A DNA stretch of 64,000 bases, taken from positions 1 to 64,000 of the forward strand of contig NZ_JABMCF010000029.1 in assembly GCF_013359815.1 (NCBI RefSeq). Direction: 5' to 3'. Under the pieces are notes generated by a model. It was not told the origin of the DNA, did no database searches, and was given only the letters and a program-made list of their open reading frames with translations. Source of the DNA: Curtobacterium flaccumfaciens. Its GTDB lineage: Bacteria > Actinomycetota > Actinomycetes > Actinomycetales > Microbacteriaceae. The translations under genes and the position numbers were made by a program. Positions 25,876-34,634 of this stretch are shown piece by piece; positions within the stretch are counted from its first letter, which is position 1, and each line of letters opens with the position of its first letter.

Positions 25876-26452
25876 CGGCGACCGAGCGGATCACCAGCAG
25901 CAGGGCGTAGCCGATCATCACGCCGCCCAGCGTCGGCACGAGCCAGGCGCGCGCGTCGCCCGCGACGGCGGTGTTCACGAACCCCAGGCCGGGGATCGAG
26001 TACCAGACCCGGCCCATGACCTGCGCGGCGACCACCCGTTCGGGATCGACGGCGGAGTTGTTGTCGCCCTTGAACGTGAACAGACGGCGGCCGTCGGCCC
26101 CGATCGCGACGGCGACCACCCGGTGCGAGATCACGCCGGGCCGGTCGACCCGGATCTGGTAGGTGACGATGTCGCCGACACCGATGTCCGAGGGGTCCAC
26201 CGGGCGGACGACCGCCAGCGTGCCCGGTGGCATCCCCGGTTCCATCGAGCTCGTCAGCACGGTGAGCGGCACCGAACCGGTGATCCGCGGCACCAGGATC
26301 GCCAGCGCCGCGAGCCCGACCACGACGATCAGGAGCAGGACCGCGGCCGTCTGCCCCAGCAGCCGGAGGGCGCTCGACCAGCGGGCGCCCTGCGGCTGCG
26401 GCTGCGGCTCCGACTCCGACTCCGACTCCGACTGCGGCACTGCGGTCGTCAC
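25781..26452 (-). CDS. SipW-like (ER-type) signal peptidase I
   Basis: A 223-aa membrane serine protease. The catalytic serine is Ser69 in TSSMEPGMPPG; His110 in ISHRV replaces the lysine of ordinary bacterial signal peptidases, as in the ER/SipW type; FKGDNN (Asp130) completes the site. Membrane segments are at about 34-55 and near 180-200. The N-terminus holds a Ser-Glu repeat and a Pro-Gln repeat. Its GTG overlaps the stop of the lectin gene (GTGA). It is the dedicated processing enzyme for the three exported proteins upstream, by analogy with SipW/TasA. The 3' end overlaps the epoxide hydrolase gene by 95 nt. Confidence 0.88.
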   Translation of the reverse strand: MTTAVPQSESESESEPQPQPQGARWSSALRLLGQTAAVLLLIVVVGLAALAILVPRITGSVPLTVLTSSMEPGMPPGTLAVVRPVDPSDIGVGDIVTYQIRVDRPGVISHRVVAVAIGADGRRLFTFKGDNNSAVDPERVVAAQVMGRVWYSIPGLGFVNTAVAGDARAWLVPTLGGVMIGYALLLVIRSVAVTGARGTSHGRRRRAAPAVRASRSARRARPR

Positions 26453-27717
26453 GACGTGGCCCGGAGGGAGAACAGCTGGAGTCCGGACGTGCTGCAGTCG
26501 GCGACCGTCATCGGGTTGGTGGTGGCGGACCCGTTCGACGCCGTCAGGCAGAGGTCGTTCCGGTTGCGGAACCGGAAGAGCCCGGTGCCCGCGCCGACCG
26601 CTTCGGCCGTCCACTTCTGGGCACTGATGTCGTTGTCGGGTCGGAGCAGGGCGGAGCGGTAGCTCGGGGCGTCCCAGTACAGCGACGGGTTCGCCGGTGA
26701 CGTGATCCGGAGCCAGGCGTCCTCGGGCGTGAAGTGCCAGGTCTGCGCCGCGCTGGTCGTGCAGGTCGTCGTGGTGATCGGTGAGCCGGACGCCGACCCA
26801 CCACTCGCGACGCACGTGCCGGTGGCGTCGTTCCGCAGGACGTACCGGCTCGTGGACGTGTACCAGCCGGTGGCGTGCTGGATGCCCTGGGACGCCGGCG
26901 ACGCGTGGCCACCCGTCCCGCTGGCGACCGCTCGCACCGTGTACGCGTAGTACTTCGAGACCTGCAGACCGGTGTCGGTGAAGGACCGGACGGACGCCGA
27001 CGTCACGCTGACCAGGACGCCGTCCCGGTACACGGCGTAGGAACCGATGCCGCTGGCGTCCGCGGGCGCTGCCCAGGTGACCGTGATGCTGCTGTCGCTC
27101 TCGGCGGTCTTCGACGGCACCGACGGGGTGACGGTGTCGGCGACGCTCTGGGCGGCGCGGGCGTGCGCGGTGCCGACCCAGGCCCCCTGGCGGGCGGTGA
27201 CGGTCGCGTCGAGGGTGGTCGAGCCTCCGGAGAGGTCGAAGCGCTGGCCCTGGCTGACCGAGGTCCGCACACAGGTCGAACGGCTCGCGCCGGCGGCGAG
27301 GGCGGCGACCACGGGGGCGGTCGTCGTGCCCGAACCGGTGACCGCGGCACTCGACGGAGCACCGGAGCAGGGGTTGGCGTTCGTGGACTGCCAGATGTCG
27401 ACCCGGACGGCGCTCGACACCGCTGACCCGGCGGTCGCCGCGAGCGAGAGCGAGGTGGTGGCGGGGACGGACCCCGAGTTCGACACCGTGACGAGCGCCG
27501 TGTGGGACAGCGCGGCCGAGGAGTACGTGGTGGCGAGGTCCTCGACCCCGCGGATGCCGACCGAGACGGAGCCGGTCGTCGCGGCGGCCCGGACGGACTG
27601 TGCCGGGGCGGTCCACGTCGCCCACGCCGTCCCGCCGCTCACGAGTTCGAGCACGACGACCGCGGCGGCCGTCGCTCCGAGCAGAAGCACGCGTCGACGT
27701 GGAGTGCGGTCGGTCAT
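26449..27717 (-). CDS. Exported protein with FnIII domain and ricin-type beta-trefoil lectin
   Basis: A 422-aa protein. The N-terminus (RRRVLLLGATAAAVVVL, then GGTAWATWT) resembles SipW-processed signals. A beta-rich region (about 40-195, with Cys117 and Cys149) is followed by a fibronectin type III domain (196-277; ITVTWAAPADASGIGSYAVY). A ricin-like trefoil spans 284-422, with QTW at 325-327 and QKW at 367-369 and paired cysteines. This is the likely adhesive component of the operon, binding a sugar outside the cell. It overlaps the upstream gene by ATGA and the peptidase gene by GTGA. Confidence 0.85.
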   Translation of the reverse strand: MTDRTPRRRVLLLGATAAAVVVLELVSGGTAWATWTAPAQSVRAAATTGSVSVGIRGVEDLATTYSSAALSHTALVTVSNSGSVPATTSLSLAATAGSAVSSAVRVDIWQSTNANPCSGAPSSAAVTGSGTTTAPVVAALAAGASRSTCVRTSVSQGQRFDLSGGSTTLDATVTARQGAWVGTAHARAAQSVADTVTPSVPSKTAESDSSITVTWAAPADASGIGSYAVYRDGVLVSVTSASVRSFTDTGLQVSKYYAYTVRAVASGTGGHASPASQGIQHATGWYTSTSRYVLRNDATGTCVASGGSASGSPITTTTCTTSAAQTWHFTPEDAWLRITSPANPSLYWDAPSYRSALLRPDNDISAQKWTAEAVGAGTGLFRFRNRNDLCLTASNGSATTNPMTVADCSTSGLQLFSLRATS

Positions 27718-28292
27718 GATCCTGCCTGCGTCCCGCTGATGGTCGTGGTGAAGTCGGTGGAGAGGCCCTGCTGCGATGCGGCTGCGTCGGCCGGCATCGC
27801 GACGGCGAGACAGAGGACGACGGCGGCGCCCGGGGGCAGCGCGATGCCCGCGGACCGCGGCGAGGTCGAGTCGAGCGTGCCGGACCACGTGGGGCGCACG
27901 CTGCCTGCCCGGCACACGGCCGCCGACGTCGCAGCGCCGACGGTCACCCGCAGGTCACTGCGGACGCCGGAGGCCGACGTCGTCGTGCCGGCTCGCGCCA
28001 TCGCGACGCCGAGGTCGAGGGGGACGTCACCGGTGTTGGTCGCGGTGACCACGCCGAACTCGGTGGCACCGGGGTAGAGGGGTGCGGACGGCAGCGCGAG
28101 ACCGCTCAGCGACAGGTCCGCGGACCCGGCGGTGATCGTCGCGGGCTCGGTCGAGGACCGGGCGCTGAGGAGGGCGAACGTGCCACCGTCGGTGGAGATG
28201 GCGACGACCGCCACGATCCCCACCGCGGCGACGGCGAGCAACGTCGCCGTCGGCCAGCCGGTCATCGCGCCCCCTCGGCGCCGGCGGTTCAC
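27714..28292 (-). CDS. Exported TasA/camelysin-operon-type protein
   Basis: A 192-aa protein. A basic start (MNRRRRGG), a hydrophobic core and GGTFALLSARSS match the alternate signal peptides cut by SipW-type peptidases. The rest is a beta-rich domain (GATEFGVVTATNTGDVPLDL) with two cysteines. The GTG at 28292 overlaps the TasA-like stop (GTGA) and supplies the basic residues. An ATG at 28265 with a good GAGGGGG site is the alternative. It is probably a minor fibre or assembly component. Confidence 0.75.
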   Translation of the reverse strand: MNRRRRGGAMTGWPTATLLAVAAVGIVAVVAISTDGGTFALLSARSSTEPATITAGSADLSLSGLALPSAPLYPGATEFGVVTATNTGDVPLDLGVAMARAGTTTSASGVRSDLRVTVGAATSAAVCRAGSVRPTWSGTLDSTSPRSAGIALPPGAAVVLCLAVAMPADAAASQQGLSTDFTTTISGTQAGS

Positions 28293-28858
28293 GCCTGGGT
28301 CAGGGTCACGGCGATGGCGTCGAGGTCGACCGACCCGTTCTGCGTGCCGTCCTCGACACCGGGGGTGGTGCTCTTCGGGAAGGCGATGGTCACGCCGACG
28401 CGGACGTCCTGCTGCGAGCCGGTCTGCCCGGTCACCGTGTACGGCGCAGCGGCACCGGAGACCCCGTCACCGGACGCGGTGAGCACCGCGTTCGCCGACA
28501 GGTACTTCGCCAGTGCGACGTCCGCCGGGGCCGACGTCGAGGTGGCCTCGACCGATGCCGGGTCCACGGCCAGGGTGGCCTTCAGGCCCTTGCCGTTCGC
28601 GGTGACGACCATGTCCTGCGAGTAGGTGACGACGTCGCCCGGCACGATCGGGTAGCCGTCCAGCGTCGAGAGCGGCGACCCGCCGTTGACGGTCCAGCTC
28701 GCCGCTTGCGTGGTCGGCTTGATCGAGAGTGCGCCGGCGACGATGGTGCCCCCGGCGGTCTCGGCGCTGGAGTTCCAGAGCGCGAACGTGCCGGCGCCTC
28801 CGAGCAGGAGGGCGACGCCCGCTGCGCCGATGATCGAGGCGGTGATGATCTTCTTCAT
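28289..28858 (-). CDS. TasA-like alternate-signal exported fibre protein
   Basis: A 189-aa protein. The signal MKKIITASIIGAAGV continues to TFALWNSSAET, the pattern cut by SipW-type peptidases. The mature part is beta-rich (GDVVTYSQDMVVTANGKGL, TQNGSVDLDAIAVTLTQ) and about the size of small TasA/camelysin proteins. As first gene of the operon it is likely the most abundant product and so the main subunit. GAGAGCAC lies before the ATG. That it forms fibres is inferred from family and context. Confidence 0.82.
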   Translation of the reverse strand: MKKIITASIIGAAGVALLLGGAGTFALWNSSAETAGGTIVAGALSIKPTTQAASWTVNGGSPLSTLDGYPIVPGDVVTYSQDMVVTANGKGLKATLAVDPASVEATSTSAPADVALAKYLSANAVLTASGDGVSGAAAPYTVTGQTGSQQDVRVGVTIAFPKSTTPGVEDGTQNGSVDLDAIAVTLTQA

Positions 28859-29197
28859 GATGTGCTCTCTGCGACGTCGAACGTCGGATCTGCGTCGACC
28901 ACGGGCGGGCGGACAGCTCGATGAGCTGCCGGCAGCCAGGCCCCGGGGAAGGGCGCGGCGCATCGACCGGAGAACGTGGTGCTCGACCTGCTGGGAGCGG
29001 CAAGTGCAGGAGACGAAGCCCTGCGAGCAGGGACCCGCCGACGGCCGGTCGTGCTGCTTCGCTGAGTATGACATGACAATTCCCCGCGTGCCGATCTGCG
29101 CGCAGACACAGGCGGACTGGCAGGTTGACACACCCTCACGTGCCCACCCAGAGGCGAAAGCCTTGTGGACACGAGTAGATACCGCTACTCTCCGATA
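28859..29197. promoter_or_regulatory. 339-nt divergent control region between the fibre operon and a MerR operon
   Basis: No gene is seen. CGACGT-CGA-ACGTCG (28872-28886) is an inverted repeat just upstream of the TasA-like start and could be an operator. The middle is locally AT-richer (TATGACATGACAATT near 29067-29082). The right end holds the MerR-type site and leaderless promoter described separately. Confidence 0.5.
29173..29197 (+). promoter_or_regulatory. MerR-type operator and -10 box
   Basis: GAGTAG-ATACCG-CTACTC (29173-29190) is an inverted repeat overlapping the -10 box TACTCT (29186-29191), which is 6 nt before the GTG at 29198. It is placed for autoregulation by the MerR protein. 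Confidence 0.5.
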
Positions 29198-29845
29198 GTG
29201 CGAATATCTGAACTTGCCCGAGCGGCGTCCACGCCGGTCACCGCCGTCAAGTACTACCAACGCGAAGGCCTGCTGCCTCCCGGTGAGAAGTCGGCTCCGA
29301 ACCAGACCTCCTACGCCGACCGGCACATCGAACGGGTCCGGCTCGTCCGGGCACTCCTGGAGACCGGCGGACTCTCGGTCGCCGTCACGAAGCAGGTCCT
29401 GGCCGTGCTCGACGCCGAGGCCGCACCGCTGGCCGAGGTCTTCGCCGTCGCCCAGCACGCGTTGACCACGCCGCGGTCGCCCGTGTCCGAGGCGACCCCG
29501 GAGGCCCGTGCCCGGATCGAGAGCCGGGTGTCGGCCGCGGGCTGGTGCGCCACGTCGGACAACCCCGGACTCGAGACCGCGGCTCGGGCGCTCGACGGGC
29601 TGCGCACCATCGGGTTCGACGCCCCGGACGACTACCTCGACGCCTACGTGTCGGCAGCGGCGAGCGCGGCACGTGCCGACGTCGCCGCGCTGCAGGACCG
29701 CGACGGCCGGACCGCGATGGCGGAGTTGATGGTGATCGGCACCGTCCTCGGCGATCCGCTCTTCGCAGGACTCCGGCGCCTGGCGCAGCAGGACGCCACC
29801 CACGACCTGTTCCCCGTCGCCGAGACGGACGAGGCCGGCGCATGA
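29198..29845 (+). CDS. MerR-family transcriptional regulator
   Basis: A 215-aa protein. The MerR winged helix fills the first 70 residues (ISELARAASTPVTAVKYYQR, then TSYADRHIERVRLVRALLE). A long helix and an effector domain of about 120 residues follow. The start is the GTG at 29198, in frame with a longer GTG at 29165 but supported by the leaderless promoter. The ATGA overlap with the next gene makes this the first of a three-gene operon. Confidence 0.9.
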   Translation: MRISELARAASTPVTAVKYYQREGLLPPGEKSAPNQTSYADRHIERVRLVRALLETGGLSVAVTKQVLAVLDAEAAPLAEVFAVAQHALTTPRSPVSEATPEARARIESRVSAAGWCATSDNPGLETAARALDGLRTIGFDAPDDYLDAYVSAAASAARADVAALQDRDGRTAMAELMVIGTVLGDPLFAGLRRLAQQDATHDLFPVAETDEAGA

Positions 29846-30804
29846 CCGCTCCGCTGCACGTCGTCCTGGGCGGCAACGGTGTCGTCGGGCGCGAGACGCT
29901 CCGAGCCCTCCGCGAGCACGACGTCGCCGCCGTGTCCGTCGGCCGGCGCCCGTCGACACCAGCAACGGCAGGCAACGACGAGAGCGAGAGCGCCGACGCC
30001 CGCACCGACCACGTCATCGCCGACCTGCTCGACCCCACCGCGGTCCGCCGCGCACTGCACGGTGCCGACGTCGCGTACCTCGTCGCCGGCCTGCCGTACT
30101 CGTCGGGGGTCTGGGCCGACCAGTGGCCGCGGATCGTCGACAACACCGTCGAGGCAGCCCTGGCCGAGGGCGCCCACCTGGTCTACCTCGACAACGTCTA
30201 CGCCTACGGCCGCGTGTCCGGGCCGATGACCGAGGCGACCCCGATCAACCCCTCCGGCCGGAAGGGTGCGGTGCGCGCGGCCGCCCTCGAACAGCTGCGG
30301 ACCGCGGCCGACCGCGGACTGGTCGTCACCATCGGGCGGAGCGCCGACTTCACCGGCCCCGGGGCGACGACGAGCGTGTTCAACGGGTTCGTCGTCGACA
30401 GGATCGCCGCCGGCAAGCGGCCGACCTGGCTGCTCGACGCCGACCAGCCGCACTCCCTCACCGCCACGACCGACATCGGCGACGCGCTCGTGGTCCTCGG
30501 CACCGACGACCGTGCGACGGGCCGGACCTGGCACCTGCCGACCGCCCCGGCGCTGACCGGGCGGCAGTACGTCGAGCTCGCCGGGGTACCCGCCGCTCGC
30601 ACGGCCGTGATGTCGTCGGCCACGCTGCGCTTCGGTGCGCTGTTCAACACGTCCGCCCGCGAGACGCTCGAGCTGCGGTACCAGTACACCGACCCCTACG
30701 TCTTCGACTCGTCGGCGTTCGAGCAGACCTTCGGCGTGCACCCGACCCCCACCGCCGACGTGGTGGCCGCCGCCTTGCTGCACGCCCGGAGCGTGACCCG
30801 GTGA
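29842..30804 (+). CDS. NAD-dependent epimerase/dehydratase-type oxidoreductase
   Basis: A 320-aa Rossmann-fold protein with HVVLGGNGVVGRETLRAL at the N-terminus and YLDNVYAYG in the region of the extended-SDR active site (Tyr followed by weak spacing to Lys in SGRKGAVR). It overlaps both neighbours by 4 nt. The substrate is unknown; the MerR gene upstream may respond to it. Confidence 0.85.
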   Translation: MTAPLHVVLGGNGVVGRETLRALREHDVAAVSVGRRPSTPATAGNDESESADARTDHVIADLLDPTAVRRALHGADVAYLVAGLPYSSGVWADQWPRIVDNTVEAALAEGAHLVYLDNVYAYGRVSGPMTEATPINPSGRKGAVRAAALEQLRTAADRGLVVTIGRSADFTGPGATTSVFNGFVVDRIAAGKRPTWLLDADQPHSLTATTDIGDALVVLGTDDRATGRTWHLPTAPALTGRQYVELAGVPAARTAVMSSATLRFGALFNTSARETLELRYQYTDPYVFDSSAFEQTFGVHPTPTADVVAAALLHARSVTR

Positions 30805-31760
30805 TCGCCGCCGTCCGCCGAGCGGTCGCGTGGCATCCGGCGCTCATGGCCGTCGCCGGCCTGATGGTCGTGTCCACCGCGGTCTGCCTCGTCGGACTCG
30901 TCGTGGATCCCCGGACCATCCTCGGGGCGCCGGCGTGGGCGAAGCCCCTGAAGTTCTCGCTGTCGATCCTGCTCTACGCCGTCACGTGGGCGTGGCTCAT
31001 CGCCCACCTGCCGAAGTGGCGGACGCTGGCTCGCCGACTCGGCACCGTGGTCGCCGTGGCCCTGGTGGTGGAACAGGTGCTCATCGCGTGGGCCGCCGCC
31101 ACCGGCACGACGAGTCACTTCAACGTGTCGAACAGCGTGCACCTGGTGGTGTGGGCGGTGATGGCGGTGGCGATCACGACGCTCTACCTCTGCACCTTCG
31201 TCACCTCGATCGCCCTGTTCTTCCTGCGTCTGCCGACCCCGGCGGTGACGATCGCCGTCCGGGCCGGTGCCGTCATCACACTCGGCGGCATCGGGGTCGC
31301 GTTCCTGATGACCGGCCCGACCCCCACACAGCTCACCGCGCCCGACGGGATCGTCGGCGCCCACACCGTCGGGATCGCGGACGGCGGACCCGGGGTACCG
31401 CTGCTCGGGTGGAGCACCGTCGGCGGCGACTACCGGGTCGCCCACTTCGTCGGCCTGCACGCCCTGCAGGTGCTCCCGCTGGTGGCGCTCCTGGTCGCCG
31501 CCGCGGGTCGGCGACTGCCGTGGCTGGCGGACCCGACCACGCAGGTGCGGATCGTGGTCGTCGTCGCGGTCGCGTGGGCGGCGGGCACCGTGCTCCTCAC
31601 CGTGCAGGCCGCGGTCGGACAGTCGGTGGTCCACCCCGCCGGCGCGGTGGGCGCGGTGGCGTGGTCACTCGTCGTGCTCGCCGCAACTGCGAGCGCGGCC
31701 GTGCTGCTCCGTGCCCGCCTGCTCCGTGCCCGCACCGCTCCGGCGGCGCGACTGCACTGA
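30801..31760 (+). CDS. Multi-pass membrane protein of unknown function
   Basis: 319 aa with about eight hydrophobic segments. It starts at a GTG overlapping the previous stop (GTGA). The pattern WAKPLKFSLSILLYAVTWAW and the histidines in GDYRVAHFVGLHALQVLPL are notable and suggest a family of conserved integral membrane proteins, but I cannot name it. It ends 4 nt before the convergent TetR gene, with no visible terminator between. Confidence 0.75.
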   Translation: MIAAVRRAVAWHPALMAVAGLMVVSTAVCLVGLVVDPRTILGAPAWAKPLKFSLSILLYAVTWAWLIAHLPKWRTLARRLGTVVAVALVVEQVLIAWAAATGTTSHFNVSNSVHLVVWAVMAVAITTLYLCTFVTSIALFFLRLPTPAVTIAVRAGAVITLGGIGVAFLMTGPTPTQLTAPDGIVGAHTVGIADGGPGVPLLGWSTVGGDYRVAHFVGLHALQVLPLVALLVAAAGRRLPWLADPTTQVRIVVVVAVAWAAGTVLLTVQAAVGQSVVHPAGAVGAVAWSLVVLAATASAAVLLRARLLRARTAPAARLH

Positions 31761-31764
31761 CGGA

Positions 31765-32331
31765 TCAGCGGACCCGGAGCCCTCGGGAGATCAGGTCGGC
31801 GGCAGCACGGGCTTCCGTCGCCCACCCGGGGCGATCGATCCCGGCCCCGATGCCGTGCAGCAGCATGAGCACCGTCCCGGGGGCGACGTCGGACCGGATG
31901 GTGCCGTCGGCAGCAGCGCGCGCCAGCAGCTCGGCGAGCGTCCGCTCCAGGTCTCCCCCGCCCTCGGCCTGCGTGGTGGCGTCGACGACGGCGGCGAGGG
32001 TGCGCGCGAGCCCCGCGTGGTCGACCACGTACTCCACGAACCCGTGCAGGAAGTCGTCGAGGCTCTCGGCCGCTGGTCGCGTCGAGTCACGAGCACGGCG
32101 GCAGAGGACGTCGACCTCACCCCGGTAGACCGCAGCCGCCAGCGCTTCGCGTGTCGGGAAGTGTCGGTAGAGGGTGCCGACGCCGACTCCCGCGCGTCCG
32201 GCGAAGTCGTCGAACCGGAGCTGCTCGTCACGCTCGAACGCCGTCCGGGCAGCGGCCACGATCGCGTCACGGTTCCGACGGGCGTCGGCGCGCATCGGCT
32301 TCTCGGCAGGCAGGGGTTCCTCGACCGACAT
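31765..32331 (-). CDS. TetR-family transcriptional regulator
   Basis: A 188-aa protein with an N-terminal TetR helix-turn-helix (RFDDFAGRAGVGVGTLYRHF) and a C-terminal ligand domain. A perfect AAGGAGG 5 nt before the ATG at 32331 fixes the start, discarding 14 upstream codons. It is divergent from a reductase gene. Two palindromic sites lie between them, so it probably represses both. Confidence 0.93.
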   Translation of the reverse strand: MSVEEPLPAEKPMRADARRNRDAIVAAARTAFERDEQLRFDDFAGRAGVGVGTLYRHFPTREALAAAVYRGEVDVLCRRARDSTRPAAESLDDFLHGFVEYVVDHAGLARTLAAVVDATTQAEGGGDLERTLAELLARAAADGTIRSDVAPGTVLMLLHGIGAGIDRPGWATEARAAADLISRGLRVR

Positions 32332-32340
32332 GGAGCCTCC

Positions 32341-32389
32341 TTGACAAGTGGAAACAATCTCCATATCGTCCAAGTGGAGATCGTCTCCA
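32341..32389 (+). promoter_or_regulatory. Promoter with twin TetR-type operators
   Basis: TGGAAACAATCTCCA (32349-32363) and TGGAGATCGTCTCCA (32375-32389) are two copies of one palindromic site, 26 bp apart. The first lies inside the 17-nt spacer between TTGACA (32341-32346) and TATCGT (32364-32369); the second follows the -10 box. Binding would block transcription of the reductase gene. Confidence 0.72.
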
Positions 32390-32409
32390 GACTAGCGGAC
32401 AGGTGCCTG

Positions 32410-33345
32410 ATGCGGATCCTCATGCTCGGACGGGGCGTCATCGCCACGATCTACGGCCAGGCCTTCCAGCACTCCGGGCACCAGGTCGACCACCTGGTGC
32501 GGCCCGGGCGCGCTGCCGAGTACGGCGACACCGTGCAGACCGACGTCATCGACGGCCGCCGCGGCCCCCTGGGTCGGCGGACCCGATCGACGTCGCCGAC
32601 GCGGCTGGTCGAGTCGATCGACACGGACGACGAGTACGACCTCGTCGCCCTCAGCGTGGGCCACCACCGGCTGCAGGAGGCCGTGGCCACCCTGGCACCG
32701 CACATCGGCGACGCCACGGTGCTGGTCCTCGGCAACGTGTGGGACGAACCCCTCGCCGCGGTCGCACCGCTCGCCGCGGACCGGGTGCTGTTCGGGTTCC
32801 CGGGCGCCGGCGGCGGGTTCGACGCCGACGGGGTCCTGCACGGTGCCGTCCTCCGTTCGGTCCGGCTCGGGACGAGCGGCACGGCTCCGGACCGGCGGGA
32901 GCTGGTGCGGTCGGTGTTCCAGCGGGCGGGGTTCACCGTGCAGGACGAGGACGACATCCGTGGCTGGCTGTGGCTGCACTTCGTGCTCGACGCCGGCATG
33001 TTCGCGCAGGCCCTGCAGAGCGGTGGCCTGGCGACGATGGTCGGGGACCGGCAGGCGCTCCGCGAGGCGTTCCTGACCGGCCGCGAGCTCCTCCCGGTCC
33101 TGGAGGCACGGGGCGTCGACCTCTCCCGACACCGCTCCACGACCCTGCCCGTCCGGCTGCCGGGGACGACGGCAACGCTCGTCGCCGCGGCCACGGCGCT
33201 CGTCCCGATCGCGCGGGCGAGCCTCGCCGCGCACGACGACCCGACCGCCGCCGAACCCCTCGCGGTCCTCGAGGACGTCCGGCGCACCGCCGCCGCCCTG
33301 GGCATCCCGACCCCGCGCCTCGACCGGACGGCGCGACGCGTCTGA
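32410..33345 (+). CDS. Ketopantoate reductase-like (ApbA/PanE) oxidoreductase
   Basis: A 311-aa protein. The N-terminal Rossmann motif MRILMLGRGVIATIYGQAF is typical of ApbA/PanE proteins. The C-terminal helical domain carries WLHFVLDAGMFAQALQ, but I do not see the full set of catalytic residues needed for ketopantoate, so a related substrate is more likely. It starts at the ATG at 32410, with AGGT as a weak site. Divergent TetR control suggests an inducible role outside pantothenate synthesis. Confidence 0.82.
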   Translation: MRILMLGRGVIATIYGQAFQHSGHQVDHLVRPGRAAEYGDTVQTDVIDGRRGPLGRRTRSTSPTRLVESIDTDDEYDLVALSVGHHRLQEAVATLAPHIGDATVLVLGNVWDEPLAAVAPLAADRVLFGFPGAGGGFDADGVLHGAVLRSVRLGTSGTAPDRRELVRSVFQRAGFTVQDEDDIRGWLWLHFVLDAGMFAQALQSGGLATMVGDRQALREAFLTGRELLPVLEARGVDLSRHRSTTLPVRLPGTTATLVAAATALVPIARASLAAHDDPTAAEPLAVLEDVRRTAAALGIPTPRLDRTARRV

Positions 33346-33376
33346 CGACCGGTGCGGGCCGTGGACGCGACCCCCC

Positions 33377-33424
33377 ACGGACTGGAGGCCCGGTGCCAGC
33401 TGGCACCGTGCCTCCAGGCCGTCA
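33377..33424. terminator. Dispersed palindrome after the reductase gene
   Basis: Left arm ACGGACTGGAGGCCC, centre GGTGCCAGCTGGCACC, right arm GTGCCTCCAGGCCGTC; two mismatches. It has the CTGGAGG arm variant and lies between two rightward genes. Confidence 0.8.
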
Positions 33425-33449
33425 CGGCGAGCGTTCCGGGCCCGCCCGT

Positions 33450-33461
33450 TACGCTGTCCCC
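33450..33461 (+). promoter_or_regulatory. Leaderless-type -10 box for the ROK regulator
   Basis: TACGCT (33450-33455), 6 nt, then GTG at 33462. Confidence 0.5.
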
Positions 33462-34634
33462 GTGTCAGAGCCGCGCCGCAGTCCGGGGAACCAAGCTTCA
33501 CTGCGTGAAGCCAACCGGGGCCGGGTCGTCAGCGCGGTGAAGCGGCACGGCGGGCTGACGCAGGTCGAGCTCGCCGGGGTGACCGGGCTCTCCCCCGCGA
33601 CCGTCTCGAACATCGTCAAGGAACTCGTCGCGACCGGTGCCCTGCACGCGACGCCGAGCACCTCGAGCGGCCGACGGGCGCTCCGCGTGACCCTGCCGCA
33701 CGGCCTCGGGCTGGTCGCCGGGGTGCACGTCTCGCCGCGGCACCTGCGGCTCGCACTGTCGGACCTGAACGGCGCCGTCCTGGCCGAGCGGCACATGCCC
33801 CTGGCCCGGGACCACCGGGCCGACGCCGAGCTCGACAAGACTGCACTGCTCGTGCTGGACATGGTGGAGTCCATCGAGTCGTCGATGGACGAGGTGCTCG
33901 CCGTCGGCTTGGCCGTGGCCGCCCCGATCGACGCCCGCAGCGGGATGACGGCGCGTGGCGGGATCCTGCGGGGTTGGGACGGCATCGCGCTCGGCCAGTC
34001 GCTCGCCCGGCGGATGGACAAGCCCGTGCAGGTCGACAACTCCGCCAACCTCGCCGCCCTGGCGGAACACCGGAGCGGGGCGGCCCGCGGCCGCGACACC
34101 GTGGTGACGCTCGACGTCGGCAACGGCATCGGCGCCGGACTCGTGCTCGGCGGGCACCTGTTCCGCGGGCACCACGGCATCGCCGGCGAGTTCGGACACA
34201 CACCCGTCCTGCCGAACGGACCCCTGTGCCGGTGCGGGAACCGCGGGTGCCTCGAGGCGATCGCCGGCGCACCCGCGGTGCTCGAGGGCGTCCGCGACGA
34301 GGTCGGCACCCTCAAGCTGGCGGACCTGATCCTGCGCGCGATGGGCGGCGACCAGGTCTGCATGCGCGCCGTGGCCGACGCCGGGCGCGCGATCGGTTCG
34401 GCAGCGGTGGGACTCTGCAACGTCCTCGACCCGGAGCGGGTGGTGGTCACCGGCGAGTTCGCGCGTGCCGGAGAGCTCCTGCTCGGGCCGATGCGGCAGA
34501 CCCTCGAGTCGTCACTGATCGTCGACGTGGACGGCACGCCGGACGTGGTGCAGGGGCAGCTCGGCGAGAAGGCCTCGGTGACCGGCGCGCTGGCCCTGGC
34601 GATCGAGGCCGTGGACGTGACGCGCGCACGCTAG
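33462..34634 (+). CDS. ROK-family transcriptional regulator (XylR/NagC type)
   Basis: A 390-aa protein. It has an N-terminal winged helix (TQVELAGVTGLSPATVSNIV) and a ROK sugar-kinase-like domain. The ROK zinc motif LCRCGNRGCLE is intact. The ATP-binding loop appears as LDVGNGIGAGLVLGG. It is followed after 172 nt by a sugar importer of the xylose/ribose type and most likely represses it, releasing on binding the sugar. Confidence 0.92.
   Translation: MSEPRRSPGNQASLREANRGRVVSAVKRHGGLTQVELAGVTGLSPATVSNIVKELVATGALHATPSTSSGRRALRVTLPHGLGLVAGVHVSPRHLRLALSDLNGAVLAERHMPLARDHRADAELDKTALLVLDMVESIESSMDEVLAVGLAVAAPIDARSGMTARGGILRGWDGIALGQSLARRMDKPVQVDNSANLAALAEHRSGAARGRDTVVTLDVGNGIGAGLVLGGHLFRGHHGIAGEFGHTPVLPNGPLCRCGNRGCLEAIAGAPAVLEGVRDEVGTLKLADLILRAMGGDQVCMRAVADAGRAIGSAAVGLCNVLDPERVVVTGEFARAGELLLGPMRQTLESSLIVDVDGTPDVVQGQLGEKASVTGALALAIEAVDVTRAR

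Noticed and set aside
31711..32409. Upstream extension of the reductase gene by 233 codons
   Set aside because: It would run antisense through the whole TetR gene and the twin operators; the ATG at 32410 gives the Rossmann motif directly.
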